From the NCBI RefSeq assembly GCF_900168325.1, contig NZ_FVZE01000002.1, forward strand, positions 620,001 to 684,000: a stretch of 64,000 nt of DNA, given 5' to 3'. Below the pieces are notes generated by a model. That model did no database searches and had not been told where the DNA came from. It was given only the letters and a program-made list of their open reading frames with translations. The translations under genes were made by a program, and so were the position numbers. Positions 1-8,390 of this stretch are shown in pieces (within the stretch, counting starts at the first letter, position 1; every line of letters begins with the position of its first letter). The stretch comes from Novosphingobium mathurense (GTDB lineage: Bacteria; Pseudomonadota; Alphaproteobacteria; Sphingomonadales; Sphingomonadaceae).

Positions 1-1
1 G

Positions 2-1327
2 CTGATGTTCGCGGCGAAGACCATGGTCGACGCGCTGAGCCCGGCAAACTTTCCGCTTACCAATCCGGTGGCGCTGGCCAGGGCCAACGAAACCGGCGGC
101 GAGAGCCTGATCCGCGGGTTCGAGAACATGCTCGGCGACTTGCGCAAGGGCCAGATGACCCACACCAATCCGGCCGCGTTCAAGCTGGGTGAGAACATCG
201 CGGTGACGCCGGGCAAGGTCGTCCACGAGACCGAGCTGTTCCAGATCATTCAGTACACGCCGACCACCGACAAGGTGCTGGCGACGCCGCTGGTGATCTT
301 CCCGCCGTGGATCAATCGCTTCTACATCCTCGACCTCAACGCCAAGAAGAGCTTCGTGCGCTGGGCGGTCGAGCAGGGGCTGACCGTCTTCATGGTCTCA
401 TGGAAGTCTGCCGACGCTTCGATGGCGGACCTGGTGTGGGATGACTACATCCAGGCCCAGATCGAGGCGATCGACTATGTGCGCGACAGGCTAAAGGTCC
501 CGGCGGTGCACACCATCGGCTATTGCGTTGCCGGGACGACGCTGGCCGCGACGCTGGCCGTGCTGGCGCGCAAGGGCGAGGCCGACAAGGTCGCCAGCGC
601 GACCTTCTTTACCGCACAGGTCGATTTCGAAGGGGCGGGCGATCTCAAGGTCTTTGTCGACGACCAGCAGATCGAGACGATCGGCCAGCTTTCGCCGGAA
701 GGGTACGTGGACGGACGCTATCTCGCGGCCACCTTCAACATCCTTCGCGGCAACGACCTGATCTGGAACTATGTCGAGAAGAACTACCTCAAGGGCGAAG
801 ACTATCCCGCCTTCGACCTGCTGCACTGGAACGGCGACGTCACCAACCTGCCGGCGCGCTGGCATCGTGACTACTTGCGTGACCTCTATCGCGACAACCG
901 TCTCGTCGTGGCCGATTCACTGAGCGCCTGCGGGGTGCCGATCGACCTGCACCGCATCACGACGCCAGCCTATGTCCAGGCCGGGCGCGAGGATCACATC
1001 GCGCCGCCGACCAGCGTCTGGAAGTTCACCCATTACCTCTCCGGGCCGCAGACTTTCGTGCTCGCCGGGTCCGGGCATATCGCAGGTGTGGTGAACCCGC
1101 CGTCCTCGGGCAAATACCAGTACTGGACCCATGACGGATCGCCCGACACGCTCGAGGAATTCGTTGCCGGGGCCAAGGAACACCCGGGCAGTTGGTGGCC
1201 GCACTGGATTGAGTGGATTCGCGCGTTCGGCAGCGACGAAGTCACTGCGCGCGGCAAGCGCCGCCCGGGCGGTCGTGGCGACAAGGTCATCGAGGATGCG
1301 CCCGGTCGTTATGTGATGACACGCTGA
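2..1327 (+). CDS. phaC: Class I poly(3-hydroxyalkanoate) synthase, 3' part
   Basis: The reading frame is open to the left edge, so this is the C-terminal ~440 residues of a protein that is normally ~580-600 residues. PhaC polymerises (R)-3-hydroxyacyl-CoA into PHA on the granule surface. The visible part is an alpha/beta-hydrolase fold. The lipase-like box GYCVAG carries the catalytic Cys near residue 174 of the fragment, the Asp is in GREDHIAPP (~330) and the His in GSGHIAG (~358), giving a complete Cys-Asp-His triad. The phasin gene follows on the same strand, and an intracellular PHA depolymerase lies near 19 kb. The first visible ATG at position 5 is internal and not the true start. Identity is very secure. 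Confidence 0.96.
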   Translation: MMFAAKTMVDALSPANFPLTNPVALARANETGGESLIRGFENMLGDLRKGQMTHTNPAAFKLGENIAVTPGKVVHETELFQIIQYTPTTDKVLATPLVIFPPWINRFYILDLNAKKSFVRWAVEQGLTVFMVSWKSADASMADLVWDDYIQAQIEAIDYVRDRLKVPAVHTIGYCVAGTTLAATLAVLARKGEADKVASATFFTAQVDFEGAGDLKVFVDDQQIETIGQLSPEGYVDGRYLAATFNILRGNDLIWNYVEKNYLKGEDYPAFDLLHWNGDVTNLPARWHRDYLRDLYRDNRLVVADSLSACGVPIDLHRITTPAYVQAGREDHIAPPTSVWKFTHYLSGPQTFVLAGSGHIAGVVNPPSSGKYQYWTHDGSPDTLEEFVAGAKEHPGSWWPHWIEWIRAFGSDEVTARGKRRPGGRGDKVIEDAPGRYVMTR

Positions 1328-1550
1328 GGCAGACCTTCAGCGCCGCGAGCGGCGGGGCCGATGATTTGTGGGCCGGCAGCGGCTGCCAAATTTTAATCGG
1401 CGATCCTGCGCAACTGTCACGAAACCTTTCGGAATTTGCGGATACCAAACCCAGGCTGGATTCGGTAGGATCGCAGTGGCAGCGCGCCGCGGCGCAGTAT
1501 TGGAGAGAGAGGACTGCCCTCCCGCGCCGGATGCGGAATTTCGGCGCGTA

Positions 1551-1585
1551 TGCTGCATTGCACAATGAATGCTGCACTGCACAAT
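1551..1585. promoter_or_regulatory. Tandem PhaR-like operator upstream of phasin gene
   Basis: The 386-base gap between phaC and the phasin start holds two near-identical 16-mers, TGCTGCATTGCACAAT (1551-1566) and TGCTGCACTGCACAAT (1570-1585), 19 bases apart. A third, degenerate copy in the opposite orientation (TTGTGCAACGCAACA) is at 1618-1632. The TGC/GCA-rich pattern resembles sites bound by the PHA-responsive repressor PhaR in other Alphaproteobacteria. Almost the same 15-mer occurs upstream of the PHA depolymerase at 19758-19772. The sequence match is direct. PhaR as the binding protein is inference, and no phaR gene is seen in the window. Confidence 0.6.
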
Positions 1586-1713
1586 TTCGATATTGACTTC
1601 GCGGCTGCGAGATCATATTGTGCAACGCAACAAATGGAATTCTCGAATCGCTGACTACCGAATCGGGTCAAAGTTTGACCCGACCGCTGATGCGGGAAGC
1701 AGGATTGACGCTC

Positions 1714-2724
1714 ATGGCCGGCACCGAAGACGAGAAGGGCAAGGCGATTGCTGAAAAGGCTTACGAGGCCGCTGCAGCGTCTGCAACGGACAAGCCTTCG
1801 CCCAAGTCCCCGGCCAAGCCGGTAGCCAAGTCGACGGCCGCCAAAGCCGCCCCAGTGGAACCAGCATCGAAAAAGGATGAGCTTGCAGTGACCCCGACCG
1901 AAGCATCCAAGACCGAACGATCCGCGGCTACGGAAGCCAAGCCCGAAGCGGCTCCGGTTGTGGAAACGAAGGCTGCAGCGCCCGAGAAGACTGTGGTCAA
2001 GGCTCCCAAGGCGAAAGCTGCCCCCAAGGCAGTCGCCAAGCCCACGACTGCGGCGAAGCCCAAGGCTGCCGCCGCGGAGTCGAAGCCTGCTCCGGTTGTC
2101 GAACCGAAGTCGGCACCCGTTGCTCCGGCAAAGGCCGTTCCGGCCAAGCCGGCGCTGGAAGTCGCAAAGGTGAAGCCTGCTTCGGCCAAGCCCGCGGCAT
2201 CTGAAACCAAGGCGGCACCCAAGACCGTCAATGCCAAGTCACCCGTATTCGCAGGACTATTCACCAACTTCTTGCTCGAGGAAAAATCAATGGACATGAG
2301 CGCGAACTTCGCAGGAATTCAGCAGGCAATGACCGAGGCTCAGGCCAAGGCCAAGGCTGCTTTCGAAAAGAGCACCACCGTCATGGGTGAAGTGAACGAA
2401 TTCACCAAGGGCAACGTCGAAGCCGTCATGGAATCCGGCAAGATCTTCGCCGAAGGCATTCAGGGTCTCGGCTCGGAGATCGTTTCGGAAGGTCGTTCGA
2501 CCTTCGAAACCATGTCGGGCGACATCAAGGAGCTCGCCGCTGCAAAGTCGCCGACCGACTTCTTCAAGATCCAGGGCGACATGATGCGCAAGAACTTCGA
2601 CAGCGCCGTGGCGTACAGCTCGAAGAACAGCGAAGCCATGCTCAAGCTCATGAGCGACGTGATGGCCCCGATCTCGGGCCGCGTCAGCATGGCCATGGAG
2701 AAGGTCCGTCAGACCTCGCTCTAA
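1714..2724 (+). CDS. Phasin with long Ala/Lys/Pro-rich N-terminal tail
   Basis: The C-terminal ~145 residues are a phasin_2 type domain (PHA granule surface protein): helical, amphipathic, with a SPTDFFKIQGDMMRKNFD-like core typical of the family. Before it come ~190 residues made almost only of Ala, Lys, Pro, Val and Thr, with repeated AKP/AAP steps that look like a histone H1 tail. ATG 1714 is chosen (336 residues); the frame is open up to a TTG at 1618 that lies inside the putative operator region. A strong internal ribosome-binding site and ATG at 2290 could make the phasin domain alone as a 144-residue protein. The gene follows phaC directly, as expected of a granule protein. Whether the basic tail binds DNA, as the unrelated PhaM and PhaF do, is inference. 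Confidence 0.88.
   Translation: MAGTEDEKGKAIAEKAYEAAAASATDKPSPKSPAKPVAKSTAAKAAPVEPASKKDELAVTPTEASKTERSAATEAKPEAAPVVETKAAAPEKTVVKAPKAKAAPKAVAKPTTAAKPKAAAAESKPAPVVEPKSAPVAPAKAVPAKPALEVAKVKPASAKPAASETKAAPKTVNAKSPVFAGLFTNFLLEEKSMDMSANFAGIQQAMTEAQAKAKAAFEKSTTVMGEVNEFTKGNVEAVMESGKIFAEGIQGLGSEIVSEGRSTFETMSGDIKELAAAKSPTDFFKIQGDMMRKNFDSAVAYSSKNSEAMLKLMSDVMAPISGRVSMAMEKVRQTSL
2278..2292 (+). promoter_or_regulatory. Internal ribosome-binding site and ATG within phasin gene
   Basis: GAGGAA at 2278-2283 sits six bases before an in-frame ATG at 2290-2292, exactly where the Ala/Lys/Pro-rich tail ends and the phasin domain begins. This is a better ribosome-binding site than any seen upstream of the long start. 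It predicts a short 144-residue phasin made from the same mRNA. Confidence 0.5.
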
Positions 2725-2739
2725 GGTTTGCACGCATTA

Positions 2740-2776
2740 TGGCCGATCGGGTGACAATGGCGCACCCGGTCGGCCA
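2740..2776 (+). terminator. Hairpin after phasin gene
   Basis: A 14-base stem (2740-2753 with 2763-2776, one G-T pair) with a 9-base loop follows the phasin stop. It has no clear T-tract, so termination may be weak or the hairpin may protect the mRNA 3' end. Confidence 0.45.
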
Positions 2777-2846
2777 AGCGTGAAAATCGTACTATCTGGC
2801 CGGGGCATCTTGTAGTTCAGTGCTCCGTTACGATATTCTACCCGCC

Positions 2847-3233
2847 ATGCATCCCGACCTAGCCGATTCAGATCTCTCTCGTCCCTGGCCCCTGCGCTGC
2901 GGGGACAATGATGACTCTACCCGCAACCCGGGTGGCGACGAACAGGTCGGCATCGCCACCAAGACCCGTGCCAAGCCCAAGAAGCCGAGCCAGTTCAAGG
3001 TGTTGATGCTCAATGACGACTATACCCCGATGGAATTCGTGGTGATGGTCCTCAAGCGCTTCTTCCAGATGGATCTCGAGCAGGCGACCCGCGTCATGCT
3101 CCACGTGCACCAGAAGGGCGTCGGCGTCTGCGGAATCTTCCCGTACGAGATCGCCGAGACCAAGGTGAACCAGGTGATGGATTTCGCCCGGCAGAACCAG
3201 CACCCCCTGCAGTGCACGCTCGAAAAGGCCTGA
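2847..3233 (+). CDS. clpS: ATP-dependent Clp protease adaptor ClpS
   Basis: ClpS binds the N-domain of ClpA and delivers N-degron substrates to ClpAP in the cytoplasm. The core (about the last 85 residues) is intact: the [17 protein letters not shown] segment with the Asn-Asp pair of the N-degron pocket, the [10 protein letters not shown] helix region, and the [10 protein letters not shown] segment. The first ~45 residues are an acidic, low-conservation extension, common in alphaproteobacterial ClpS. Start is uncertain: ATG 2847 is given, with in-frame GTG 2820 possible and no convincing ribosome-binding site before either. No clpA lies downstream in the window. The 245 bases to lptF show no gene. 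Confidence 0.93.
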   Translation: MHPDLADSDLSRPWPLRCGDNDDSTRNPGGDEQVGIATKTRAKPKKPSQFKVLMLNDDYTPMEFVVMVLKRFFQMDLEQATRVMLHVHQKGVGVCGIFPYEIAETKVNQVMDFARQNQHPLQCTLEKA

Positions 3234-3478
3234 GCGCGCAGCCAGGCGATCGGCGGGGAACCGCCAGCACTTTCCGAAAGTTCAATAGTCCATGCGGCAA
3301 GGGGCATCGATGTGCTGCGTCCGGCGCAATCCTGCGCTCGGGACAGCAGACGTTGCCATTGGGTCGCACTGCCCCGTCAAAGGCCCAGCTTATCGGGGGT
3401 TAGGCCGACAAATGCCTTTCGCCCGCCGCGGCTAGCCGTTAAGGGCCAGAGGAAGGACGGTAATGTGACGACGAACAC

Positions 3479-4705
3479 GTGAAATTCTTCAGCGCCATCG
3501 ATCGCTACATCTTCCGCCTCGTGCTGATGCCCATGCTCGGCATCTTCCTGCTGGCGGCGTCGTTGCTCGTGCTCGACAAGATGCTGCGCCTGTTCGACTT
3601 CGTGGCGACGCAGGGCGGCCCGGTCGGCGTCGTGTTCAAGATGCTGGCCAACCTGCTGCCGGAATATGCCAGCCTGGCGATCCCGCTGGGCCTGATGCTC
3701 GGCATCCTGCTCGCCTTTCGCAAGCTCGCCACGTCAAGCGAACTGGACGTTATGCGCGCCGTGGGGCTGAGCTATACGCGGTTACTGCGCGTGCCCTACC
3801 TGATCACGATCGCCCTGGCCGGTCTGAACCTGGCCATTGTCGGCTACCTGCAGCCGCTGTCGCGCTACTACTACGAGCAGCTCAACTACGAGCTGAAGTC
3901 CGGCGCGCTGGGCGCCTCGATCAAGGTGGGCGAGTTCACCGCGCTCAAGGACCGTATCGCACTGCGCATCGACGAGAGCCGCGACGACGGGCGCCGTCTC
4001 ATCGGCATCTTCGCGCGCGTTGCCAACGAGAAGGGGCAGGTCCTGTCCATCTCCGCGCGCGAGGGCCAGTTCCTTTCACTGGAGGGTGCGCCCGACACGG
4101 TCATCCTGCGCCTGGAGCAGGGCCAGATCATTCAGGACATGCCGGGCAGCAGCCCGCGCGTCCTCAGCTTCACGCGCCACGACCTGCCGATCGACCTCCC
4201 GCAGATCGAGAAGTTCCGCAAACGCGGCGGCGAGGACCGCGAGTACCTCCTGCCCGAACTGATGAAGCTGGGCTGGAGCGACGAGAGGCCCAAGCAGGAA
4301 CGCGTGGCGAGCCAGGCGAACTTCAACTACCGCCTGGTCGAAGTCATCATGATGCTGCTGCTGCCGCTGCTCGCGGTGGCGCTTGCTATCCCGCCCAAGC
4401 GCTCGAGCTCTTCGCTCGGCCTGTTCGTTTCGATCGTCATGGTCGTGGCCTATCACAAGGTGAACCAGTACGCGGCGGACGTTGCCGCGCTGGGGCGGAT
4501 CAATCCGATCATCGGCCTGTGGGGGCCGTTCCTGGTGCTCGCGGTACTGATCCTGCTCATGTACTACCGCGTCGCCTATGTACCGGGCGGACAGGCGATC
4601 GGCTGGCTCGAGAAGGGCGCCGAGACCGTCGGCAAGCGCCTGAAGTCGCTGCTGCGCCGCAACCGTCGCGGCCCGCTCCTCCCGGCTCCAGCGGATCCGT
4701 CCTGA
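3479..4705 (+). CDS. lptF: Lipopolysaccharide export permease LptF
   Basis: LptF and LptG form the inner-membrane part of the LptB2FG ABC transporter that extracts LPS and passes it to LptC and the periplasmic bridge. This 408-residue protein has the YjgP/YjgQ architecture: about three N-terminal membrane helices (residues ~15-115, with the conserved LAIPLGLMLGILLAFRKLATSSELDVMRAVG stretch broken across helix 2 and the coupling helix), a periplasmic beta-jellyroll (~130-280), and three C-terminal helices (~290-385). GTG 3479 is the start that gives the usual MKFFSAIDRYIFR beginning. lptG starts one base after the stop, so the pair is one transcription unit. Confidence 0.95.
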   Translation: MKFFSAIDRYIFRLVLMPMLGIFLLAASLLVLDKMLRLFDFVATQGGPVGVVFKMLANLLPEYASLAIPLGLMLGILLAFRKLATSSELDVMRAVGLSYTRLLRVPYLITIALAGLNLAIVGYLQPLSRYYYEQLNYELKSGALGASIKVGEFTALKDRIALRIDESRDDGRRLIGIFARVANEKGQVLSISAREGQFLSLEGAPDTVILRLEQGQIIQDMPGSSPRVLSFTRHDLPIDLPQIEKFRKRGGEDREYLLPELMKLGWSDERPKQERVASQANFNYRLVEVIMMLLLPLLAVALAIPPKRSSSSLGLFVSIVMVVAYHKVNQYAADVAALGRINPIIGLWGPFLVLAVLILLMYYRVAYVPGGQAIGWLEKGAETVGKRLKSLLRRNRRGPLLPAPADPS

Positions 4706-4706
4706 C

Positions 4707-5804
4707 ATGCAGCTTGAATTCTTTCCCTCGCGCTCGCTGACGCTCTACCTCGCGCGGCTCTTCGTCACCCGCATCGTCGCGGTGCTGTTGATGCTCGTGC
4801 TGGTGCTGCAGGTGCTCGACCTGCTCGGCGAGAGCGGCGACATCCTGGCCTATTCGGGCAATGGCGAGGCGCAGCTGTTCTATTACGTCAGCTTGCGCAT
4901 TCCCCAGCTGATCGCGCGGTTCCTGCCCTATTCGGTGCTGCTGGCGACGATCATCACCCTGGCAACGCTGAACCAGAACAGCGAGGTCATCTCGATGAAG
5001 GCGGCGGGCCTGTCCGCGCACCAGATCCTGGCGCCGCTGATGCTGACGGCACTTGTCGTCTCGGTGCTCAGCTTCGGCTTCAACGAACGCGTCGTGACCC
5101 GGGCCAGCGCCACGCTCGATGCCTGGCAGGCGGTGGACTATGGGCCGATTCCGAAGAAAGCCGGGGTGAAAAGCAACCTCTACCTTGCCGACGGGCGGGA
5201 CCTCCTGCTGGCGCAGTCGCTGGAGGGGACGGGCAATGGCATGGTCCTGCACGGCGTGACCTTCTACCGGCGGGATGCCAATGGCATGGTCGTCGAGCAG
5301 TTGCGCGCCCAGAATGCGACTTACCTCAATCCGGGCTGGAAGCTGGACAAGCCGGTCCGTTTCGACGTCGCCGGAACGAAGACGACCACGCTTGCCACTG
5401 CCACCGTCGCACCGGGCATCACGCCCGAAAAGATCACGATGTCGAAAGTGGACGCGAATTCCCAGGACATCGTCGAGCTGGCATCGTCGATCTATGCCTT
5501 GCGCGATGCCGGTCGCCGGACGAGCGAGCTGGAAGCTGCCTGGTGGCACAAGATCTCCGGTCCGTTTTCCTCGACGCTCATGCCCTTGCTGGGCGCAGTC
5601 GCGGCATTCGGCCTTGCCCGTTCAGGCCAGCTTCTCATCCGCGCCGTGATCGGCATGGCGCTGGGATTCGCCTATTTCGTCTTCGACAACGCCGCACTCG
5701 CGATGGGCAACTTCGGCGGCTACCCGCCGCTGATCGCGGCCTGGGCGCCATTCCTGCTGTTCGCGCTGATCGGGGAAACGGTCCTTATCCGGACCGAGGA
5801 ATAA
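4707..5804 (+). CDS. lptG: Lipopolysaccharide export permease LptG
   Basis: This is the second permease subunit of the LPS exporter (365 residues). It shares the LptF layout: N-terminal helices (to residue ~115) including LNQNSEVISMKAAGLSAHQIL, a periplasmic beta domain (~120-270), and three C-terminal helices (~280-360). It begins one base after the lptF stop, implying translational coupling. The ATPase gene lptB is not in the window. Confidence 0.94.
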   Translation: MQLEFFPSRSLTLYLARLFVTRIVAVLLMLVLVLQVLDLLGESGDILAYSGNGEAQLFYYVSLRIPQLIARFLPYSVLLATIITLATLNQNSEVISMKAAGLSAHQILAPLMLTALVVSVLSFGFNERVVTRASATLDAWQAVDYGPIPKKAGVKSNLYLADGRDLLLAQSLEGTGNGMVLHGVTFYRRDANGMVVEQLRAQNATYLNPGWKLDKPVRFDVAGTKTTTLATATVAPGITPEKITMSKVDANSQDIVELASSIYALRDAGRRTSELEAAWWHKISGPFSSTLMPLLGAVAAFGLARSGQLLIRAVIGMALGFAYFVFDNAALAMGNFGGYPPLIAAWAPFLLFALIGETVLIRTEE

Positions 5805-5811
5805 GTACCGC

Positions 5812-5839
5812 TCCCGGCAACCCTTTCGGATCGCCGGGA
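5812..5839. terminator. Hairpin between convergent lptG and desaturase genes
   Basis: TCCCGGC (5812-5818) pairs with GCCGGGA (5833-5839) in the 52-base gap between two converging genes. T-rich sequence follows at about 5855 on the + strand. It may serve either strand. Confidence 0.4.
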
Positions 5840-5856
5840 AGGGCTTTCGCTTGATT

Positions 5857-6951
5857 TTACCGGGGCCGCATCGTGCTGCCGACGAGGCGCGACATCAGCG
5901 GCATCAGGCCGGGATAGCTTGCCTGGGTGTAGGTCGTGTCGAGCCCGAGGTGCTTGGTCAGGCGGCGGTGCGCTTCGCCCAGCGAGTGATAGGGCATGCT
6001 CGGCAGCAGGTGATGCAGCGCGTGGTAGCGCAGGCCCACCGGGGCCCATAGCGGTGCCAGGACCGCGGGCGGCGGCACGTTGACCGAATCGAGATATTGC
6101 GCGGTAACGGTCATGGCATCGCCGTCATTTTCCCACAGGTGCGCGACAAGGGTGCGGACCTGGTTGAGGAAGGCAGTCAGCGATACGATGCAAAGCGCGA
6201 TCAGCAGCGGACGCCATCCCAGCACGAGGGTGCTGGCGAGCAGGGCGATCGCCCAGACCGAGCAGCCCAGTTCCTGCCAGAAAACCATGCGCCTGAAAGC
6301 GCCTTCCGGCAGTCGACGGCGGAATTCGGGGTTGATCGCCAGTGCCGAAAAGCGGGCCCAGACGAGGCGGCGCAGCGGCGGGACTACCGCGCCGAGCGGC
6401 ACCAGCACGGCCGAGCGGAGCAACAGGGCGAAAGGCAGCAGGATCGCGGTGAGGGCGAAGACCGGCAGGCTCCAGGGTTTCATCAGGGCCAGCGGCAGGT
6501 ATTCCGGATCGTCCACCGTGCCATAGCGCGTGCGCGCATGGTGCAGGGTGTGCACGCCTTCGTACATCAGCGAGGGCGTGAGCAGCGGAATGCCGACCAG
6601 CAGGTTCCAGCCGAAGCGGAAGCCGGGCAGGGCATCCTTGTGGATATGGGTCAGCTCATGGATGAACAGCAGCGCCCGGTAGAGCGCGAGCGCGGAGACG
6701 ATGCCGCTGAGCGTTGCCAGCCACGGATTGGCGATCAGGATGGCACCTGCCAGTGCGGCGTAGCCAAGCGTAGCGGAGACCAGCATGTCCGACCAGTAGA
6801 TGCGCGGAAGCGCGGCGGAAATGTCGCGGGTCAGCTCTACGGCTGCGCGCAGCATCTCCTTGTCGTCGGGAATCGCCGACTTCTTGATGGTCCCGCTCTG
6901 CTGTTGCGCCGGGGCGGCAGCGGGGGCGTCGATCACGTCCTGGGCAATCAT
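5857..6951 (-). CDS. Membrane fatty acid desaturase family protein
   Basis: A 364-residue integral membrane di-iron desaturase/hydroxylase-type protein. Three histidine boxes are visible: HELTHIHK, HTLHHART and HALHHLLPSMPYH, the last two in the HxxHH form, between hydrophobic helices. Proteins of this class introduce double bonds into lipid acyl chains or hydroxylate lipids or carotenoids; the substrate cannot be read from sequence. ATG 6951 is preferred because the frame further upstream (to 7095) is Arg-rich and family-unlike. It is transcribed divergently from the neighbouring acyltransferase-like gene and converges with lptG. Confidence 0.82.
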   Translation of the reverse strand: MIAQDVIDAPAAAPAQQQSGTIKKSAIPDDKEMLRAAVELTRDISAALPRIYWSDMLVSATLGYAALAGAILIANPWLATLSGIVSALALYRALLFIHELTHIHKDALPGFRFGWNLLVGIPLLTPSLMYEGVHTLHHARTRYGTVDDPEYLPLALMKPWSLPVFALTAILLPFALLLRSAVLVPLGAVVPPLRRLVWARFSALAINPEFRRRLPEGAFRRMVFWQELGCSVWAIALLASTLVLGWRPLLIALCIVSLTAFLNQVRTLVAHLWENDGDAMTVTAQYLDSVNVPPPAVLAPLWAPVGLRYHALHHLLPSMPYHSLGEAHRRLTKHLGLDTTYTQASYPGLMPLMSRLVGSTMRPR

Positions 6952-7112
6952 GCAATCAATCCAAAAAGCATTCCTGTGGGTCGATTCCGGGAAATTCCGT
7001 GATTCGAGCCGGGGTTGCCGCGATCTCCTGCCATGCCCGACTTGACAATTTGCCGGTGCCGCACGCAGGTCGCGTATCGATAATCCTTCTCGCACACAAC
7101 AAAGGCAGGATC

Positions 7113-8279
7113 GTGGCGAACGCCCAACTAGTCATCACACCCGTTTCCGGCAAGGCCGAGATCAAGGCCTTCGTCGACGTCGCCTACCGCCTCAATGCGC
7201 CAGATCAAAATTGGGTGCCCAATCTGCGCATGGAAGAGCTTGAGAAGTTCACTCCGGGGAAGAACCCCTTCTTCGACCATGCCCGTTGCCAGCTGTTCCT
7301 GGCAAAGCGCGATGGCCGCAACGTCGGGCGCATATCGGCGCACATCGATGAACTGGCGCTGACGCTGCCGCTGGAGCAGGGCATGGGCCCGGGTACCGGC
7401 AACTGGGGCGCGATCGAGGCCGAGGACGAGGAAGTCGCCCGCGCTCTTATCGAAACTGCCGAGAACTGGCTGCGCCAGCAGGGCATGACCCGCGTGCTGG
7501 CGCCGATGAACCTGTCCGTATGGGAAGAGCCCGGCCTGCAGGTCCGCGGCTTCGATCACCCGCCGATGGTGATGATGGCGCACCACAATGCCGCCTATCA
7601 GCCATGGATCGAGGGGGCGGGCTATGCGCTGGCCAAGACGCTCTACACCTACGATCTGGACGTAACCAGGCAGTTCCCGCCGCTGGTCCAGCGCATCGTC
7701 GCCTCGGGCGAGAAGAACGCCAAGATCCGCGTGCGCGAAGTCGATCTCAAGCGCTTCGACGAGGAAGCCGCGATCATCTGCGACATCCTCAACGATGCGT
7801 GGTCGGACAACTGGGGCTTCGTGCCGTTCACCGAGCGGGAAATTGCCCATACCGGCAAGAAGCTGAAGCCGCTGGTCCATCCCAGCCTGATCCGCATCGC
7901 CGAGTACGAAGGCGAGCCGGTGGCCTTCATGATGACGCTGCCCGACCTCAATCAGGCGCAGAAGCGGATCAACGGCAAGAACGGTCGTCCATCGCTCCTC
8001 GGCTGGCTCAAGCTGGCCCTGTGGCTGCGCAAGCCCAAGCAGGCCGACATGCGCGTCCCGCTGATGGGCGTGCGCAAAAAGCTGCAGTCCTCGCGCCTGG
8101 CCAGCCAGCTGGCTTTCATGATGATTGAGTACATCCGGCGTTCGGCAACCCAGAAGTTCGATTCGCAGCGAGGCGAGATCGGCTGGATTCTCGAGGACAA
8201 CCAGGGGATGGTCGCCATCGCCGATGCCATCGACAGCAAGGTGAACCGCGAATACGCGATCTACGAAAAGGCACTTTGA
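7113..8279 (+). CDS. Conserved GNAT-fold acyltransferase-like protein
   Basis: A 388-residue soluble protein. Its N-terminal half (ITPVSGKAEIKAFVDVAYRL, then NPFFDHARCQLFLAKRDGR.VGRISAHID) and C-terminal half (LIRIAEYEGEPVAFMMTLPDLNQA) look like two GNAT N-acyltransferase-like modules, a family common in Alphaproteobacteria and often annotated only as hypothetical. The acyl donor and acceptor are unknown. GTG 7113 is chosen because AGGCAGGA lies just before it; the upstream extension to 6999 is not protein-like. Confidence 0.6.
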   Translation: MANAQLVITPVSGKAEIKAFVDVAYRLNAPDQNWVPNLRMEELEKFTPGKNPFFDHARCQLFLAKRDGRNVGRISAHIDELALTLPLEQGMGPGTGNWGAIEAEDEEVARALIETAENWLRQQGMTRVLAPMNLSVWEEPGLQVRGFDHPPMVMMAHHNAAYQPWIEGAGYALAKTLYTYDLDVTRQFPPLVQRIVASGEKNAKIRVREVDLKRFDEEAAIICDILNDAWSDNWGFVPFTEREIAHTGKKLKPLVHPSLIRIAEYEGEPVAFMMTLPDLNQAQKRINGKNGRPSLLGWLKLALWLRKPKQADMRVPLMGVRKKLQSSRLASQLAFMMIEYIRRSATQKFDSQRGEIGWILEDNQGMVAIADAIDSKVNREYAIYEKAL

Positions 8280-8390
8280 CCTCAGCGTTTCGGCCGGCTT
8301 CCAGATTTTCTTAACGGGGGCCGGACTACCCTGATGCGGCGAGGCGTGCCTCTGGGGCATGCCGCGATCGCGGAAGGCGGGTCGTTGAAG

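Noticed and set aside
3257..3282. GGAAC-N18-GTT as an EcfG promoter upstream of lptF
   Set aside because: A precedes GTT instead of C and lptF starts 196 bases later; weaker than the 40-51 kb set and in an essential-gene context.
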